Shown: piece after piece, positions 9,620 through 20,341 of the stretch | Layout: every line of letters begins with the position of its first letter | Position numbering within the stretch: the stretch's first letter is position 1 | DNA from: Acidimicrobiaceae bacterium | GTDB lineage: Bacteria; Actinomycetota; Acidimicrobiia; Acidimicrobiales; RAAP-2 | Length of the DNA stretch: 64,000 bases | Direction of reading: 5' to 3' | Assembly: GCA_003133685.1 (NCBI GenBank) | Contig: PKYQ01000028.1 | Coordinates: forward strand, 152,454-216,453 | Program-made: the position numbers and the translations under genes | The notes under the pieces: model-generated | Told to the model about the DNA's origin: nothing | Database searches by the model: none | The model's input: only the letters and a program-made list of their open reading frames with translations

Positions 9620-11428
9620 TTACTGCGCCAGGTTCGCTTCGAGACGATCGACTTCGTCGTGGAGCGTCTTGGGCAGGTCGTCACCGAACGTGGCGAAGTG
9701 CTCTCGAATTCGGGGCACCTCGTCACGCCACTCGTGGTGATGCACCGTCAATAGTTCGGACATGTCCGCCTCGGTGACATTCAATCCCTCGACGTTGAGC
9801 GCCGTCGTCGACGGCACCAAACCGATTGGTGTCTCGACGGCGTCGCCGCGACCGGCCGTTCGTTCGAAGACCCACTCGAGCACGCGACTGTTCTCGCCGT
9901 ACCCGGGCCAGAGCCAGCGTCCATCCCCGCCCTTGCGGAACCAGTTCACGTAGAAGATCTTCGGCAACTTGGATTCGTCAAAGCGATCAGAGAACGTCAA
10001 CCAGTGCGCGAAGTAGTCGGCCATGTTGTACCCGCAGAAGGGGAGCATCGCGAAGGGGTCGCGGCGTAGCCTGCCGACGGCCCCGGTCGCCGCAGCCGTC
10101 GTCTCCGAGGAAAGGATCGATCCCAAGAAGACCCCGTGGTCCCAACTACGTGACTGGAAGATGAGGGGGATGACGCTGGCGCGTCTACCGCCGAAGAGGA
10201 TCGCGTCGATCGGCACTCCGGCCGGGTCCTCCCACTCCGCGGCGATCGCCGGGTCCTGGGACGCGGGGGCCGTGAAGCGAGAGTTCGGATGCGCGGCCGG
10301 TGTGCCGAGGTCCTTCGACCACAATTGGCCCTTCCAGTCGATGAGACCCTCGGGCGCTTCGCCCATGCCCTCCCACCAGATGTCGCCGTCGGGCGTGATC
10401 GCGGTATTGGTGAAAATGGTGTTCGCCTCGATCGAGAGCATCGCGTTGGGATTGGTCTGCATGTTGGTTCCCGGCGCGACGCCGAAGAATCCGGCCTCGG
10501 GGTTGATCGCGCGAAGGCGTCCCTCGGCGTCGGGCTTCATCCAGCAGATATCGTCACCGATGGTCTCGACCTTCCAACCGGGCAGCGACGGCACGAGCAT
10601 CGCGAGGTTCGTCTTGCCGCAGGCACTCGGGAACGCGCCGGTCACGTAGCGCGATTCGCCGGCCGGACTCGTGAGCTTCAAGACCAGCATGTGCTCAGCC
10701 AACCAACCGTCGTCGCGCGCCAGGACTGACGCGATGCGCAGCGCGAAGCACTTCTTACCCAAGAGGGCGTTGCCGCCGTAGCCGGAGCCGAAGGAGATGA
10801 TCTCGCGGGTCTCGGGGAAATGCACGATGTACTTGTCGGTCGAATTGCAGGGCCACTGCACGTCGGCTTGGCCTTCTTCGAGGGGCATCCCGACTGAGTG
10901 CAGGCACGGCACGAACTCGCCGTTCTCGCCGAGCACCTCGAGGGCGCCGGTGCCCATGCGCGTCATGATCTTCATGTTGACCGCGACGTAGGCCGAGTCC
11001 GTCACCTCGACACCGATGTGGCTGATGTTCGATCCCAGTGGTCCCATGGAGAACGGCACGACGTACATCGTGCGGCCCTTCATCGATCCTTCGAAGAGTT
11101 CTTTGAGGGCTTCGCGCATCTCGTCCGGATCGCGCCAGTTGTTGGTTGGTCCGGCGTCGTGCTCGTCCTTGGAGCAGATGAAGGTGCGGTCCTCGACGCG
11201 CGCGACGTCACTCGGGTCCGACGTCGCGTAGTAACTATTCGGTCGCTTCGCCGCAGAGAGTCGGGTGAAGGTGCCGGCGTCGACGAGCAGTTGACACAGT
11301 TCGTCGTACTCCTTGTCCGATCCGTCGCACCAGTGGATACGATCGGGGGTAGTGAGCCGCGCAATTTCTTCCACCCACGCGATGAGTTTCTTGTGTTGGG
11401 TCGGGTACGACACGTTGAGTTCCTCCAC
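9620..11428 (-). CDS. pckG: Phosphoenolpyruvate carboxykinase (GTP)
   Basis: 602 aa; [53 protein letters not shown]. Confidence 0.95.
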   Translation of the reverse strand: MEELNVSYPTQHKKLIAWVEEIARLTTPDRIHWCDGSDKEYDELCQLLVDAGTFTRLSAAKRPNSYYATSDPSDVARVEDRTFICSKDEHDAGPTNNWRDPDEMREALKELFEGSMKGRTMYVVPFSMGPLGSNISHIGVEVTDSAYVAVNMKIMTRMGTGALEVLGENGEFVPCLHSVGMPLEEGQADVQWPCNSTDKYIVHFPETREIISFGSGYGGNALLGKKCFALRIASVLARDDGWLAEHMLVLKLTSPAGESRYVTGAFPSACGKTNLAMLVPSLPGWKVETIGDDICWMKPDAEGRLRAINPEAGFFGVAPGTNMQTNPNAMLSIEANTIFTNTAITPDGDIWWEGMGEAPEGLIDWKGQLWSKDLGTPAAHPNSRFTAPASQDPAIAAEWEDPAGVPIDAILFGGRRASVIPLIFQSRSWDHGVFLGSILSSETTAAATGAVGRLRRDPFAMLPFCGYNMADYFAHWLTFSDRFDESKLPKIFYVNWFRKGGDGRWLWPGYGENSRVLEWVFERTAGRGDAVETPIGLVPSTTALNVEGLNVTEADMSELLTVHHHEWRDEVPRIREHFATFGDDLPKTLHDEVDRLEANLAQ

Positions 11429-11475
11429 TCATCTGACGCCACGACATCGTGACGAACACCTGGCGAACCAGGTTC

Positions 11476-12429
11476 ATGCCCGCGCCGACTGACCCAACAG
11501 TCCCCAAAGGGGTTTACTCCCGGCGTGAAGATGACGTCATTGAGCGTATCGCCCAAATTGTCGGACTAGGTAATATTCCGGCGGGCGAGCGGCACATTGG
11601 CGACGACGCCGCGGTCCTCGCGCCCTTCGTGGGACAGGCTGTGATCAGCACTGATGTCGCCGTTTTGGGCGTCCATCTCGATTCGGAATATTTCCCATTG
11701 GAGGACCTTGGCTTTAAAGCGGTGGCCGCCGCGGTCTCGGACCTGGCCGCGATGGGCGCGCGCGTGCGCGGTGCCGTCGTGGCGGTGACGGCGCCAGAAG
11801 GTACGGATCTCGAGGAGTTGCATCGTGGCATGGCCGACGCCTCGAGAGTGACGAGTTGCCCGATCGTCGGCGGCGACCTCGCGCAGGGTCGCGACGTGAC
11901 GGTCGCGGTCACCGTCTTTGGCGAGTGTCCCGGTCGTGGCGCGATCTATCGAAGCGGCGCGAAGCCCGGCGATCAACTCTTGGTCACGGGTCCGCTCGGC
12001 CGCTCCGCGGCCGGACTTCGACGTCGTCGCGCGGGCGCGTCACTCTCGGATGAACTCGTCGTCGCGCATCGCCGTCCCCGGCCGCGCCTCGCCGAAGGCA
12101 TGGCGGCACGCGGGGCGGGCGTGCACGCGATGATGGACCTCAGTGACGGCCTCGGCCTGGACCTTCACCGCTTCGCCGACGCCTCCGGCGTTGGATTCGA
12201 ACTGCACGACGTCCCCGTCGCCGAAGGGGCGACGGTCGACGAGGCGATCAGCGGGGGAGAGGACTACGAGTTGTTGATCGCGACCGACGACGTCGCGAGA
12301 CTCCGGTTGGTCTTTCTGGACCGAGGGCTTCGTGCCCCACTGGCGATCGGCACGGTCGTGAAGGACCGCGCGACGAGGACGTTAAAGGGAGAAGCGTTCG
12401 AACGTCGGGGCTGGCAGCACCAGTTTTGA
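11476..12429 (+). CDS. thiL: Thiamine-monophosphate kinase
   Basis: IGDDAAVL, ISTDVAVLGVHL, AVSDLAAMGA, DLSDGLGLDL, GGEDYELL. Confidence 0.9.
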   Translation: MPAPTDPTVPKGVYSRREDDVIERIAQIVGLGNIPAGERHIGDDAAVLAPFVGQAVISTDVAVLGVHLDSEYFPLEDLGFKAVAAAVSDLAAMGARVRGAVVAVTAPEGTDLEELHRGMADASRVTSCPIVGGDLAQGRDVTVAVTVFGECPGRGAIYRSGAKPGDQLLVTGPLGRSAAGLRRRRAGASLSDELVVAHRRPRPRLAEGMAARGAGVHAMMDLSDGLGLDLHRFADASGVGFELHDVPVAEGATVDEAISGGEDYELLIATDDVARLRLVFLDRGLRAPLAIGTVVKDRATRTLKGEAFERRGWQHQF

Positions 12430-12430
12430 A

Positions 12431-12640
12431 TTACGCCTCGACGCTGCGGCGGGCGGGCTTGGTGACCTTGCCCGATCGGATGCAGCCGGTGCAGACGTTC
12501 ATACGCGTGGGCGTGGCGCCGACCATTGCGCGCACGCGCTGGATGTTCGGGTTCCAACGGCGCTTGGTGCGACGGTGCGAGTGGGAGACGTTCATGCCGA
12601 ACGACGGCTTCTTGCCGCAGATTTCGCAGACGGATGCCAT
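12431..12640 (-). CDS. rpmB: 50S ribosomal protein L28
   Basis: [34 protein letters not shown]. Confidence 0.95.
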   Translation of the reverse strand: MASVCEICGKKPSFGMNVSHSHRRTKRRWNPNIQRVRAMVGATPTRMNVCTGCIRSGKVTKPARRSVEA

Positions 12641-12718
12641 GATGAACTCTTTCCTTGGTTGCAGGCACCTACTGGCGCCACCGGACTAAACCGAACGACC
12701 ATTGTAGCATTTCAGACG

Positions 12719-14356
12719 ATGACCACTCCGTTGACGCTGTCCGCGCGCGAACTGCGTTCAACGATTGCCACCTACTCCGATCTCCTTCGGTCCCATAAGG
12801 ATGTCATCAATCGCCTGAATGTCTATCCGGTGCCCGACGGCGACACCGGGACCAACATGACGCTCACCATCGAATCGGTGGCCGCCGAACTGGGCCCACT
12901 CGCCGATGACGCCGAGATGTCCGAAGTCTGCAGGGCCATTGCCCACGGCTCACTCATGGGCGCCCGGGGCAACTCCGGCGTCATCCTCTCCCAGATGCTC
13001 CGCGGTCTCGTCGCGAAATTCCCCATCAAGGGCGACGTGTCGGCCGACCTGCTGGCCGAGTCGCTCGAGAACGCCGACGTCCTGGCGCGCCAGGCGGTGG
13101 TGCGCATAGTCGAAGGGACGATGCTCTCCATTGCTCGCGCCGCCGCCGAAGGTGCTCGCGCGCATTGCGAGACGTTGATCGATCTCGTGCGGTCGGCGCG
13201 CGACCGCGCCAAAGACGCGCTGGCCTTCACGCCCGAACAGCTCCCGGTGTTGAAACAGGCCGGCGTCGTCGACTCCGGCGGCACGGGTCTGTTGTTGCTG
13301 TTTGATGCGTTGTGCAGTGTGGTCGCCCACGATCCGCTGCCGATCGCGCCATTGGCCGAATCGATCACCGTGCACGTGCACGAAGAGACCGAGACGCGTG
13401 AGTCGACGATCGCGGACCTGCGCTACGAGGTGATGTACCTCCTCGACGCCGAAGACGACAAGATGCACGCCTTTCGCGAGGTCTGGTCGGGGATCGGCGA
13501 CTCGATCGTCATCGTTGGCGATGACGGCCTCTACAACTGCCACATTCACACCGACAACATCGGCGCGGCGGTCGAGGCCGCACTCGACGCCGGACGACCG
13601 CGCGACATTCGCGTGACCGACCTCACCGAACTGGTCATCGAAGAGCGCTGGGTTCGCGAGGGGAGTGCCGAACAGCCGGACGCCGAACTCGACGCGGCGC
13701 CCGCGACGTCGGTGGTGGCGGTCGTCGTGGGCGAGGGCGTCGGTCGGATCTTTCACTCGCTCGGCGTGCGCGTCCTCGTCGCGGGCGGTCAATCAATGAA
13801 CCCGTCCACGGCCGACCTCGTGGCGGCGGTGGTGGCGACGGGCTCGGACCAAGTGGTGCTGTTGCCGAACAACAAGAATATTCGACCGGTCGCCGAGCAG
13901 GTTGACGGTCTCGTCGAACAGACCGTGACCGTCGTACCGACGAATTCGATCGTCGAAGGTTTCGCGGCGCTGCTGGAGTACGACCCCGACGCCACCGCCG
14001 CGGACAACGCGACCTCGATGAGCGCCTCGGCGTGCAACGTGGTGGCGGCCGAAGTCACCCAAGCGGTGCGCGACACGACGACCGACGTCGGCGAAGTACA
14101 CGTCGGTGACTGGATCGGACTGTCCGTCAGCGGCGTGCGTTCGATCGATCACTCGATTGCCGGAGCGAGCAATCACCTCTTGAACGAGCTCATTACTCCC
14201 GCGCACGAACTGGTCACGATCATTGAAGGCGAGGGATCCTCGCCCGCGAACACTCGCCGGATCACCGAGTTCCTCGCCGACGAATATCCGGACTTAGCGG
14301 TGGAAGTCCATCACGGGGGCCAGCCGTTGTACCCCTACTACTTCGGAATCGAATGA
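12719..14356 (+). CDS. DAK2 domain-containing protein (DhaL/FakA-like)
   Basis: LNVYPVPDGDTGTNMTLT, GARGNSGVILSQMLRG, VVDSGGTGL; internal ATG at 12719 chosen. Confidence 0.9.
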   Translation: MTTPLTLSARELRSTIATYSDLLRSHKDVINRLNVYPVPDGDTGTNMTLTIESVAAELGPLADDAEMSEVCRAIAHGSLMGARGNSGVILSQMLRGLVAKFPIKGDVSADLLAESLENADVLARQAVVRIVEGTMLSIARAAAEGARAHCETLIDLVRSARDRAKDALAFTPEQLPVLKQAGVVDSGGTGLLLLFDALCSVVAHDPLPIAPLAESITVHVHEETETRESTIADLRYEVMYLLDAEDDKMHAFREVWSGIGDSIVIVGDDGLYNCHIHTDNIGAAVEAALDAGRPRDIRVTDLTELVIEERWVREGSAEQPDAELDAAPATSVVAVVVGEGVGRIFHSLGVRVLVAGGQSMNPSTADLVAAVVATGSDQVVLLPNNKNIRPVAEQVDGLVEQTVTVVPTNSIVEGFAALLEYDPDATAADNATSMSASACNVVAAEVTQAVRDTTTDVGEVHVGDWIGLSVSGVRSIDHSIAGASNHLLNELITPAHELVTIIEGEGSSPANTRRITEFLADEYPDLAVEVHHGGQPLYPYYFGIE

Positions 14357-16563
14357 GTGAGACGGCGCCACGCCGGCTTCGTGAGTTAGGCGAGATCCCC
14401 GTCAGCCGGCTGAACCGAATCGGCGAGAAGCGCACGGTCGCCCTCGCCTCGATGGGCATCGACAATGTCTTCGATCTCCTCACCATCTATCCCCGTCGCT
14501 ACATCGACCGCACCAAGCGCGTCGACCTCTCGGACTTAACCGTCGGTGAGGAGGCCGCGGTCTTCGGCGAAGTGACCAAGATCAAAGGTCGTCGCACGAA
14601 GAACGGTCGGGTCATGGTCGAGGCCAGCGTCAGTGACGACAGCGGATCGTTCAAAGTTGTCTTCTTCAATCAGGGTTGGCGCGAGAATCAGCTCCCCGTT
14701 GGTGTCCAGGCGCTGTTCTTTGGCAAGGTCACGGACTACAGGGGTCAGCGCCAGATGACGAACCCCGTGGTCGACGTGATCATCGGACCCTCGGGCGATG
14801 AACGAGACGCCTCGCGAATCGGCCGCGTCGTGCCGATCTACCCGGCGTCGGGCAAAGCCGGACTGACCAGTTGGGAGATCGGCGGTTTCATCGACGAGAG
14901 CCTGCGCCGCGCCGGACCAATGCTCGATCCGGTACCGGAAACTGCGCTCGCCGAGTTCGATCTGGTCGATCGCACGGCGTCGTATCGAGGGATCCACCTG
15001 CCGGCGGACTTCGCCGACATAAGGCCCGCGCGACGACGACTCGCCTTCGACGAGTTCTTGCGGTTGCAGTTGCTCCTGGCCCTTCGGCGCCGTCGCCTCG
15101 AGGCGTCCTCGGCCGGCATTCGGCACCCGATCAACGTCGAGGACCTTGACGTCGGTCCGGGAGCGCTCGCCGACACGTCGTCATCGCTCGTTCGACGATT
15201 CTTGGTCGGACACCACTTCGCTCTGACGAGCGCGCAACGTCGCGTACTCGGAGAGATCGCGACCGACCTCTCCTCGCCACTGCCGATGCACCGTCTCTTG
15301 CAAGGCGACGTCGGCTCCGGCAAGACGGTCGTCGCGTTGACGGCGTTGCTGGCCGCAATCGACGGCGAACGACAAGGTGCGCTGATGGCGCCGACGGAGG
15401 TCTTGGCCGAACAACATCTCGCGTCACTTCGAAAGGACCTGGAGGGACTCACCAAAGCGGATTCCGCGGTGCTGGGCGGTGAACGACCGTTGTCGATCCA
15501 ACTCCTCACGGGACGAGTGCGGGCCAAAGACCGACAGAGCGTGCTGAACGGTCTGCGCGACGGGTCGGTTGACATCGTGGTCGGCACGCACGCGCTGTTG
15601 AGTGACGACGTACGTTTTCGCGCACTCGGGGTCATTGTCATTGACGAACAGCACCGCTTCGGTGTCGAGCAGCGCGCGGCGCTGCGTGACAAGGGCCGAG
15701 AACGCTCCGACGAAGCCGCCGACCCGGACCTGTTGGTGATGACCGCGACGCCGATTCCGCGAACGGCGGCGATGGTCGTCTTCGGCGACCTCGACCGCTC
15801 GGTCTTGGACGAAATGCCCCAGGGGCGTTTGCCAATCAAGACGTCCTGGGCGAAGGAACCGTTGGCGGTAGCCAGTTGTTGGCAGCGCGTACGCGACGAA
15901 GTCGCGCTCGGTCGTCGCGCCTACGTGATCTGCCCGCTCGTCGAAGACTCCGAAAAGGTTGAGGCGACGAGTGCCGTCGAAGAACGCACGCGTCTGGCCC
16001 TCGAAGAGTTGCGCGGACTCGCGGTCGGTCTACTGCACGGCCAGATGAAGGGACCGGAAAAAGAAGAGGTGATGGCGCAATTTCGCGCCGGCGAACTCGA
16101 CGTGCTCGTGGCGACGGTCGTGATCGAAGTCGGGGTCGACGTGTCCGAAGCGAGCGTCATCGTCATCGAAGACGCGTGGCGCTTCGGCCTCGCGCAGTTA
16201 CACCAACTGCGCGGCCGGGTGGGACGCAGCGACGTGCAGAGTTACTGCTACCTGTTGGGCACCTCACCGACCGAGGACGGCGCCGTTCGCCTCCAGGCGC
16301 TGGTCGATTCCAACGACGGCTTCGCCCTCGCCGAGGTCGACCTCGATCTGCGCGGCGAAGGGACGCTGCTCGGCTCGCGCCAACGCGGGCGAAGCGACCT
16401 GCGCCTGGCCTCTCTACGCCATGACGAGGACTTATTGATTGCCGCCCAGCGGGTGGCGGCCACGATGGTCCAGAAGGACGGCCTCGACGACGAACCCGAG
16501 ATGGTGGACGAACTTCGCCTCTTCATCGACGACGAAGAAGCCGACTACTTGTTCAAGTCGTGA
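14353..16563 (+). CDS. recG: ATP-dependent DNA helicase RecG
   Basis: QGDVGSGKTVVALTA, MAPTEVLAEQH, IDEQHRFGVEQR, MTATPIPRTAAM, LHQLRGRVGRS. Confidence 0.96.
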   Translation: MSETAPRRLRELGEIPVSRLNRIGEKRTVALASMGIDNVFDLLTIYPRRYIDRTKRVDLSDLTVGEEAAVFGEVTKIKGRRTKNGRVMVEASVSDDSGSFKVVFFNQGWRENQLPVGVQALFFGKVTDYRGQRQMTNPVVDVIIGPSGDERDASRIGRVVPIYPASGKAGLTSWEIGGFIDESLRRAGPMLDPVPETALAEFDLVDRTASYRGIHLPADFADIRPARRRLAFDEFLRLQLLLALRRRRLEASSAGIRHPINVEDLDVGPGALADTSSSLVRRFLVGHHFALTSAQRRVLGEIATDLSSPLPMHRLLQGDVGSGKTVVALTALLAAIDGERQGALMAPTEVLAEQHLASLRKDLEGLTKADSAVLGGERPLSIQLLTGRVRAKDRQSVLNGLRDGSVDIVVGTHALLSDDVRFRALGVIVIDEQHRFGVEQRAALRDKGRERSDEAADPDLLVMTATPIPRTAAMVVFGDLDRSVLDEMPQGRLPIKTSWAKEPLAVASCWQRVRDEVALGRRAYVICPLVEDSEKVEATSAVEERTRLALEELRGLAVGLLHGQMKGPEKEEVMAQFRAGELDVLVATVVIEVGVDVSEASVIVIEDAWRFGLAQLHQLRGRVGRSDVQSYCYLLGTSPTEDGAVRLQALVDSNDGFALAEVDLDLRGEGTLLGSRQRGRSDLRLASLRHDEDLLIAAQRVAATMVQKDGLDDEPEMVDELRLFIDDEEADYLFKS

Positions 16564-16586
16564 CGAGCACGGCGTACCCTTGAGGA

Positions 16587-17111
16587 ATGCGAGTAATTGG
16601 GGGATCGGCCCGCGGACGTCCGCTAAAGGCGAAGCTGCCGTCGACGGTTCGACCGACCACCGACTACGCGCGTGAGGCGATCTTCTCGATGCTCGAGAGT
16701 CGCGGGGGACTCTACGACCTCGTCGTCGCCGACCTCTACTGCGGTTCGGGCGCGATGGGTATCGAGGCGATGTCGAGGGGAGCGGCGAAGGTCTACTTCG
16801 TCGACAGCGACCCGGCCTGTCTGGCCGCGGTGAAACTGAACCTCGAACCCCTGAACTTCGACGCCGAGGCCGTCTTCGTGCGCGCGATGTTGCCGGTGTG
16901 GTCGCCGCCGGACGACCTCGATCTCGTGCTCGCCGATCCGCCCTACGGCCCGCTCGATCTCGCCAGCGTGTTGCGCGGCGTCGTCGCCGAACGCGTGATT
17001 GTCGAGAACGATCGTCATATGGAGCCGTTGGAGGGCTGGATCGTTACCAAAACCAAGCGCTACGGCACTACGCTCGTAACGATGTTGGAACCGGACGAAG
17101 GCGGCGCATGA
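16587..17111 (+). CDS. rsmD: 16S rRNA (guanine(966)-N(2))-methyltransferase
   Basis: MRVIGGSARGRPLKA, RPTTDYAREAIFSML, DLYCGSGAMGIEAMSRGA, LADPPYG. Confidence 0.93.
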   Translation: MRVIGGSARGRPLKAKLPSTVRPTTDYAREAIFSMLESRGGLYDLVVADLYCGSGAMGIEAMSRGAAKVYFVDSDPACLAAVKLNLEPLNFDAEAVFVRAMLPVWSPPDDLDLVLADPPYGPLDLASVLRGVVAERVIVENDRHMEPLEGWIVTKTKRYGTTLVTMLEPDEGGA

Positions 17112-17596
17112 CGGTTGGTCTCATCCCCGGCTCCTTCGATCCCTTCCACAACGGGCACCTCGAGGTGGTGGAACGGGCCTCGCACATCTTCGACGAGATC
17201 GTCGTCGCCGCGATCCGCAATCCCCAGAAGTCCGAGGCGCTCTTCGACCTCGACGAGCGCCGTGACATGATCGCCGAGTCCCTCGCGCACCTGAAAAACG
17301 TGCGAATCGTCTCGATTTCGACGTTGCTCGTGAATGTCGCGAAAGACGTCGACGCGACCGCCATCGTGAAGGGCCTGCGCGCCGTCTCGGACTTCGAGAG
17401 TGAGTTGCAGATGGCCCAGATGAATCGCTCGCTCTCGGGCGTCGAGACACTGTTTATCCCGTCGAGTTCGACGCATTCATTCATCGCCTCGCGGCTGTTG
17501 CGCGAGGTGGCGCGCTACGGCGGCGACGTCTCGCCCTTCGTGCCCGCCGCGGTCGCCAAACGCTTTATCGGCAAGTTTCCAGGAGGTGGGCAATGA
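17108..17596 (+). CDS. coaD: Pantetheine-phosphate adenylyltransferase
   Basis: MTVGLIPGSFDPFHNGHLEVVERA; FIPSSSTHSFIASRLLREVARYGGDVSPFVP; ATGA overlap with rsmD. Confidence 0.95.
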   Translation: MTVGLIPGSFDPFHNGHLEVVERASHIFDEIVVAAIRNPQKSEALFDLDERRDMIAESLAHLKNVRIVSISTLLVNVAKDVDATAIVKGLRAVSDFESELQMAQMNRSLSGVETLFIPSSSTHSFIASRLLREVARYGGDVSPFVPAAVAKRFIGKFPGGGQ

Positions 17597-18225
17597 CGTC
17601 CTTTGACGGATACGACGACCCCGAAGAGTTTCAGGAGCCGTCCGGTCGCCACGTGCGCCGCGACATCGAATCGGACCTGCGCGACCTCATTGAGCTCGTC
17701 GCCAACGCCAAGCAGATGCCGCTGTCGAATTCGGCGCTGATACCGCGTGATGACGTGTTGGGACTCCTCGAGCAGGCCCTTCGCGCCCTGCCCGACGAGA
17801 TCCGCGAGGCGCGTTGGGCGCTGCGCGACCGCGAGGAACTGATGGCGGGCGAATTGCAAAAGGCGCAGCAACTGATGGATCAGGTCCGTGCCGAAGCGGC
17901 CCGGATGGTCGACAAGACCGAGATCGCGCGCCAGAGCCGCTTGATGGCTCAACAGATCATCGCCGAGGCCCACGCGCAGTCGCGCCAGATGATCAACCAG
18001 TCCGAGGACTTCATCGACGGCAAGCTCGGCAGCTTCGAAATAGTCCTCGAGCGACTACTGAAGACCACGCACTCGGGCCGCGAACGCCTGAGCGCTCAAG
18101 GACTGCCGACGTCGCTCATCGAAGAGGCACCGATCGACGAGCAGGCCCTCAGTGCGGCGCCGGAGTTCAAGGAGCCGACCGGTCTCGACGACACGACGTC
18201 GTTCTTCGATCAGGACGCGTTTTAG
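17593..18225 (+). CDS. Coiled-coil protein (DivIVA / ATP-synthase-B-like), unknown function
   Basis: Glu/Gln/Ala-rich helical sequence, operon overlap with coaD. Confidence 0.7.
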   Translation: MTSFDGYDDPEEFQEPSGRHVRRDIESDLRDLIELVANAKQMPLSNSALIPRDDVLGLLEQALRALPDEIREARWALRDREELMAGELQKAQQLMDQVRAEAARMVDKTEIARQSRLMAQQIIAEAHAQSRQMINQSEDFIDGKLGSFEIVLERLLKTTHSGRERLSAQGLPTSLIEEAPIDEQALSAAPEFKEPTGLDDTTSFFDQDAF

Positions 18226-18230
18226 TCGTC

Positions 18231-18785
18231 GTGGCCTCGCCGTACCTCGTTCCGGTCGCCCAACTGTTGCGCGATGTGCCCTCGCGCGCCGAGGTCGCCT
18301 TCGAAGCCTTGTTCGATGAGCCGCACGAGTTTCCGTCGCGCGGGCCGGCCGAGACCGACGTCTTCCCCGAAGCGAACGTCCGCCTGCAGCTGCGTCTCGA
18401 GAGCTTCAACGGGGGACTGCGCGTGCGCGGTCAGGTCGAAGCGCCGTGGCACGGGGTCTGTCGCCGCTGCTCGACGCCGGTGCTGGGCGTCAGCAGTGTC
18501 AGCGTGGACGAGCGTTTCGTCGACGAACGCCAAAACGGCGACGAAGAGGTCTACCTGATCGAGGACGACTTCATCGACCTGGCGCCCTTGGCGCACGACG
18601 CCATCTTTCTGGACCTGCCGCTCGCGCCGCTCTGTCGCGAGGACTGCAAGGGACTCTGCCCCTTTTGCGGGATCGACCGCAACGAGGAGACCTGTGAGTG
18701 CCAGGCGCCCATTGATTCGCGCTGGGCTACACTGGACGGACTCCGATTCACGGACCTAGAGACCGGCGAATCCAAAGAAGTGTGA
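18231..18785 (+). CDS. DUF177 (YceD-like) protein
   Basis: GTG start VASPYLVPVAQLLRDVP; Cys motif LCREDCKGLCPFCG; directly upstream of rpmF as usual. Confidence 0.85.
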   Translation: MASPYLVPVAQLLRDVPSRAEVAFEALFDEPHEFPSRGPAETDVFPEANVRLQLRLESFNGGLRVRGQVEAPWHGVCRRCSTPVLGVSSVSVDERFVDERQNGDEEVYLIEDDFIDLAPLAHDAIFLDLPLAPLCREDCKGLCPFCGIDRNEETCECQAPIDSRWATLDGLRFTDLETGESKEV

Positions 18786-18818
18786 CGGGCGAGCCCGTTC
18801 GACTGAAAGAGAAGATCG

Positions 18819-18998
18819 ATGGCCGTCCCGAAGCGCAAGACCAGCAAAGCGAAGACCCGCAGCCGCCGTGCCGCGAACTGGACCCTGGACCGTCCGGCGC
18901 GCAGCGTCTGTCCCCAGTGCGCGACGTCGAAATTGCCCCACGTCGTGTGCCCGAACTGCGGTTGGTACAAGGGTCGCGTCGCCGTAGAGGTTAACTAA
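18819..18998 (+). CDS. rpmF: 50S ribosomal protein L32 (59 aa; below the ORF-track length cut-off)
   Basis: Translation MAVPKRKTSKAKTRSRRAANWTLDRPARSVCPQCATSKLPHVVCPNCGWYKGRVAVEVN*. Confidence 0.97.
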   Translation: MAVPKRKTSKAKTRSRRAANWTLDRPARSVCPQCATSKLPHVVCPNCGWYKGRVAVEVN

Positions 18999-18999
18999 G

Positions 19000-19983
19000 T
19001 TGAGCCTGCCCATCGCCCTGGACGCGATGGGTGGCGACTTCGCTCCCAAGGAGATCATCGCCGGGGCCCGCGCGGCCGTCGACGAGCTCGGACTCTCCGT
19101 CATCCTGGTCGGTGTTCCCGAACTGCTCGGTGACCCCCTCGGACTCGAGGTCTTCGCCTGCAGCGAGGTCATCGCGATGGACGACGATCCCGCCGCCAGC
19201 GTGCGCAAGAAGAAGGACTCCTCACTCGTGCGCGCGGCCGAACTGGTGCGCGACGGCCGGGCCTGCGCGATGGTGTCGGCCGGCAACACCGGTGCGACCA
19301 TGGCGTCGGCGCTGCTGCGGATGGGTCGACTGCCGGGCGTCGTTCGTCCCTGCATCGCGACCCCGATCCCGAATCCCGGTCACACGCCGATGGTCCTGGT
19401 CGATGCCGGCGCGAATTCCGAATGCACGGCCGAGATGCTCGTCCAGTTCGCCCTGATGGCGAGTACGTTCGTCACGGCGCGCTACAACGTCGAGCGCCCG
19501 CGCGTCAGTCTGCTCTCGATTGGCGAGGAGTCGACTAAGGGCACGCCGCTGGTGAAAGAGACCCATCAACTCCTCCTCGCCCTCGAAGGACTCAACTTCG
19601 TCGGTAACGTCGAGGGTCGCGACCTCGTGCCCGCGCCCGTTGACGTCGTGGTCACCGATGGTTTCACCGGCAACGTCGCCTTGAAGACGCTCGAAGGAGC
19701 GCTGAAGTTCATCTTCGCGACGGTCCTCTCGGCGCTCGACACCAACGACGAGACCAGGGCCGCCGGTGACGTCTTGTTCGAGTACCTCTTGCCCCTGGCG
19801 GCCGAGCTGACCCCGGAAAACCAAGGCGGCGCGATGCTGCTCGGTCTCGACGGGATTTGTGTGATCTCGCATGGTTCCTCGAACGCCACGGCGATCAAAA
19901 ACGCACTGCGCGTCGCCTCTGAGATGGACGCCGCGAACGTGGTGGCGAAACTTCGCCTCGCCATCCGACCTGATCAACCCTAA
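19000..19983 (+). CDS. plsX: Phosphate acyltransferase PlsX
   Basis: LPIALDAMGGDFAPKEIIAGA, SAGNTGATMASAL, VDAGANSECT; TTG start. Confidence 0.94.
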   Translation: MSLPIALDAMGGDFAPKEIIAGARAAVDELGLSVILVGVPELLGDPLGLEVFACSEVIAMDDDPAASVRKKKDSSLVRAAELVRDGRACAMVSAGNTGATMASALLRMGRLPGVVRPCIATPIPNPGHTPMVLVDAGANSECTAEMLVQFALMASTFVTARYNVERPRVSLLSIGEESTKGTPLVKETHQLLLALEGLNFVGNVEGRDLVPAPVDVVVTDGFTGNVALKTLEGALKFIFATVLSALDTNDETRAAGDVLFEYLLPLAAELTPENQGGAMLLGLDGICVISHGSSNATAIKNALRVASEMDAANVVAKLRLAIRPDQP

Positions 19984-20045
19984 TTTTCGGGACCGCATCC
20001 TCCCTGGTTCGGTAAACTCGAACAGCAACAACAAGGGAGTGCTCA

Positions 20046-20333
20046 ATGGCAGACGCTGTACATCCATCATCACTGGATAGGGCCACGATCTTGGGCATCG
20101 TGCGTGATCAACTCGCAGAAATTCTCGAGAAGAGTCCCGACGAGATCAAAGAGGACGTCTCGTTCACCGACCTCGGCGCCGACTCCCTCGCGCTGATCGA
20201 ACTCGTCGAGGCGCTCGAAGAGGCGCTGGGTAAATATTCCGCCGGATTTCACATCGACGACGAGGACCTCGAAGGTCTCCTGAGCGTCCGCGACGCGGTC
20301 AATTACGTCGCCGACAAGCTGCAGGTGACCTAA
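20046..20333 (+). CDS. acpP: Acyl carrier protein
   Basis: FTDLGADSLALIELVEALEE phosphopantetheine site; located between plsX and rnc. Confidence 0.92.
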   Translation: MADAVHPSSLDRATILGIVRDQLAEILEKSPDEIKEDVSFTDLGADSLALIELVEALEEALGKYSAGFHIDDEDLEGLLSVRDAVNYVADKLQVT

Positions 20334-20341
20334 CGAGGCAC

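Noticed and set aside
11503-11513. CCCCAAAGGGG as a CsoR-like operator near thiL
   Set aside because: Lies within the thiL coding region near its start and lacks the flanking ATA/TAT arms.
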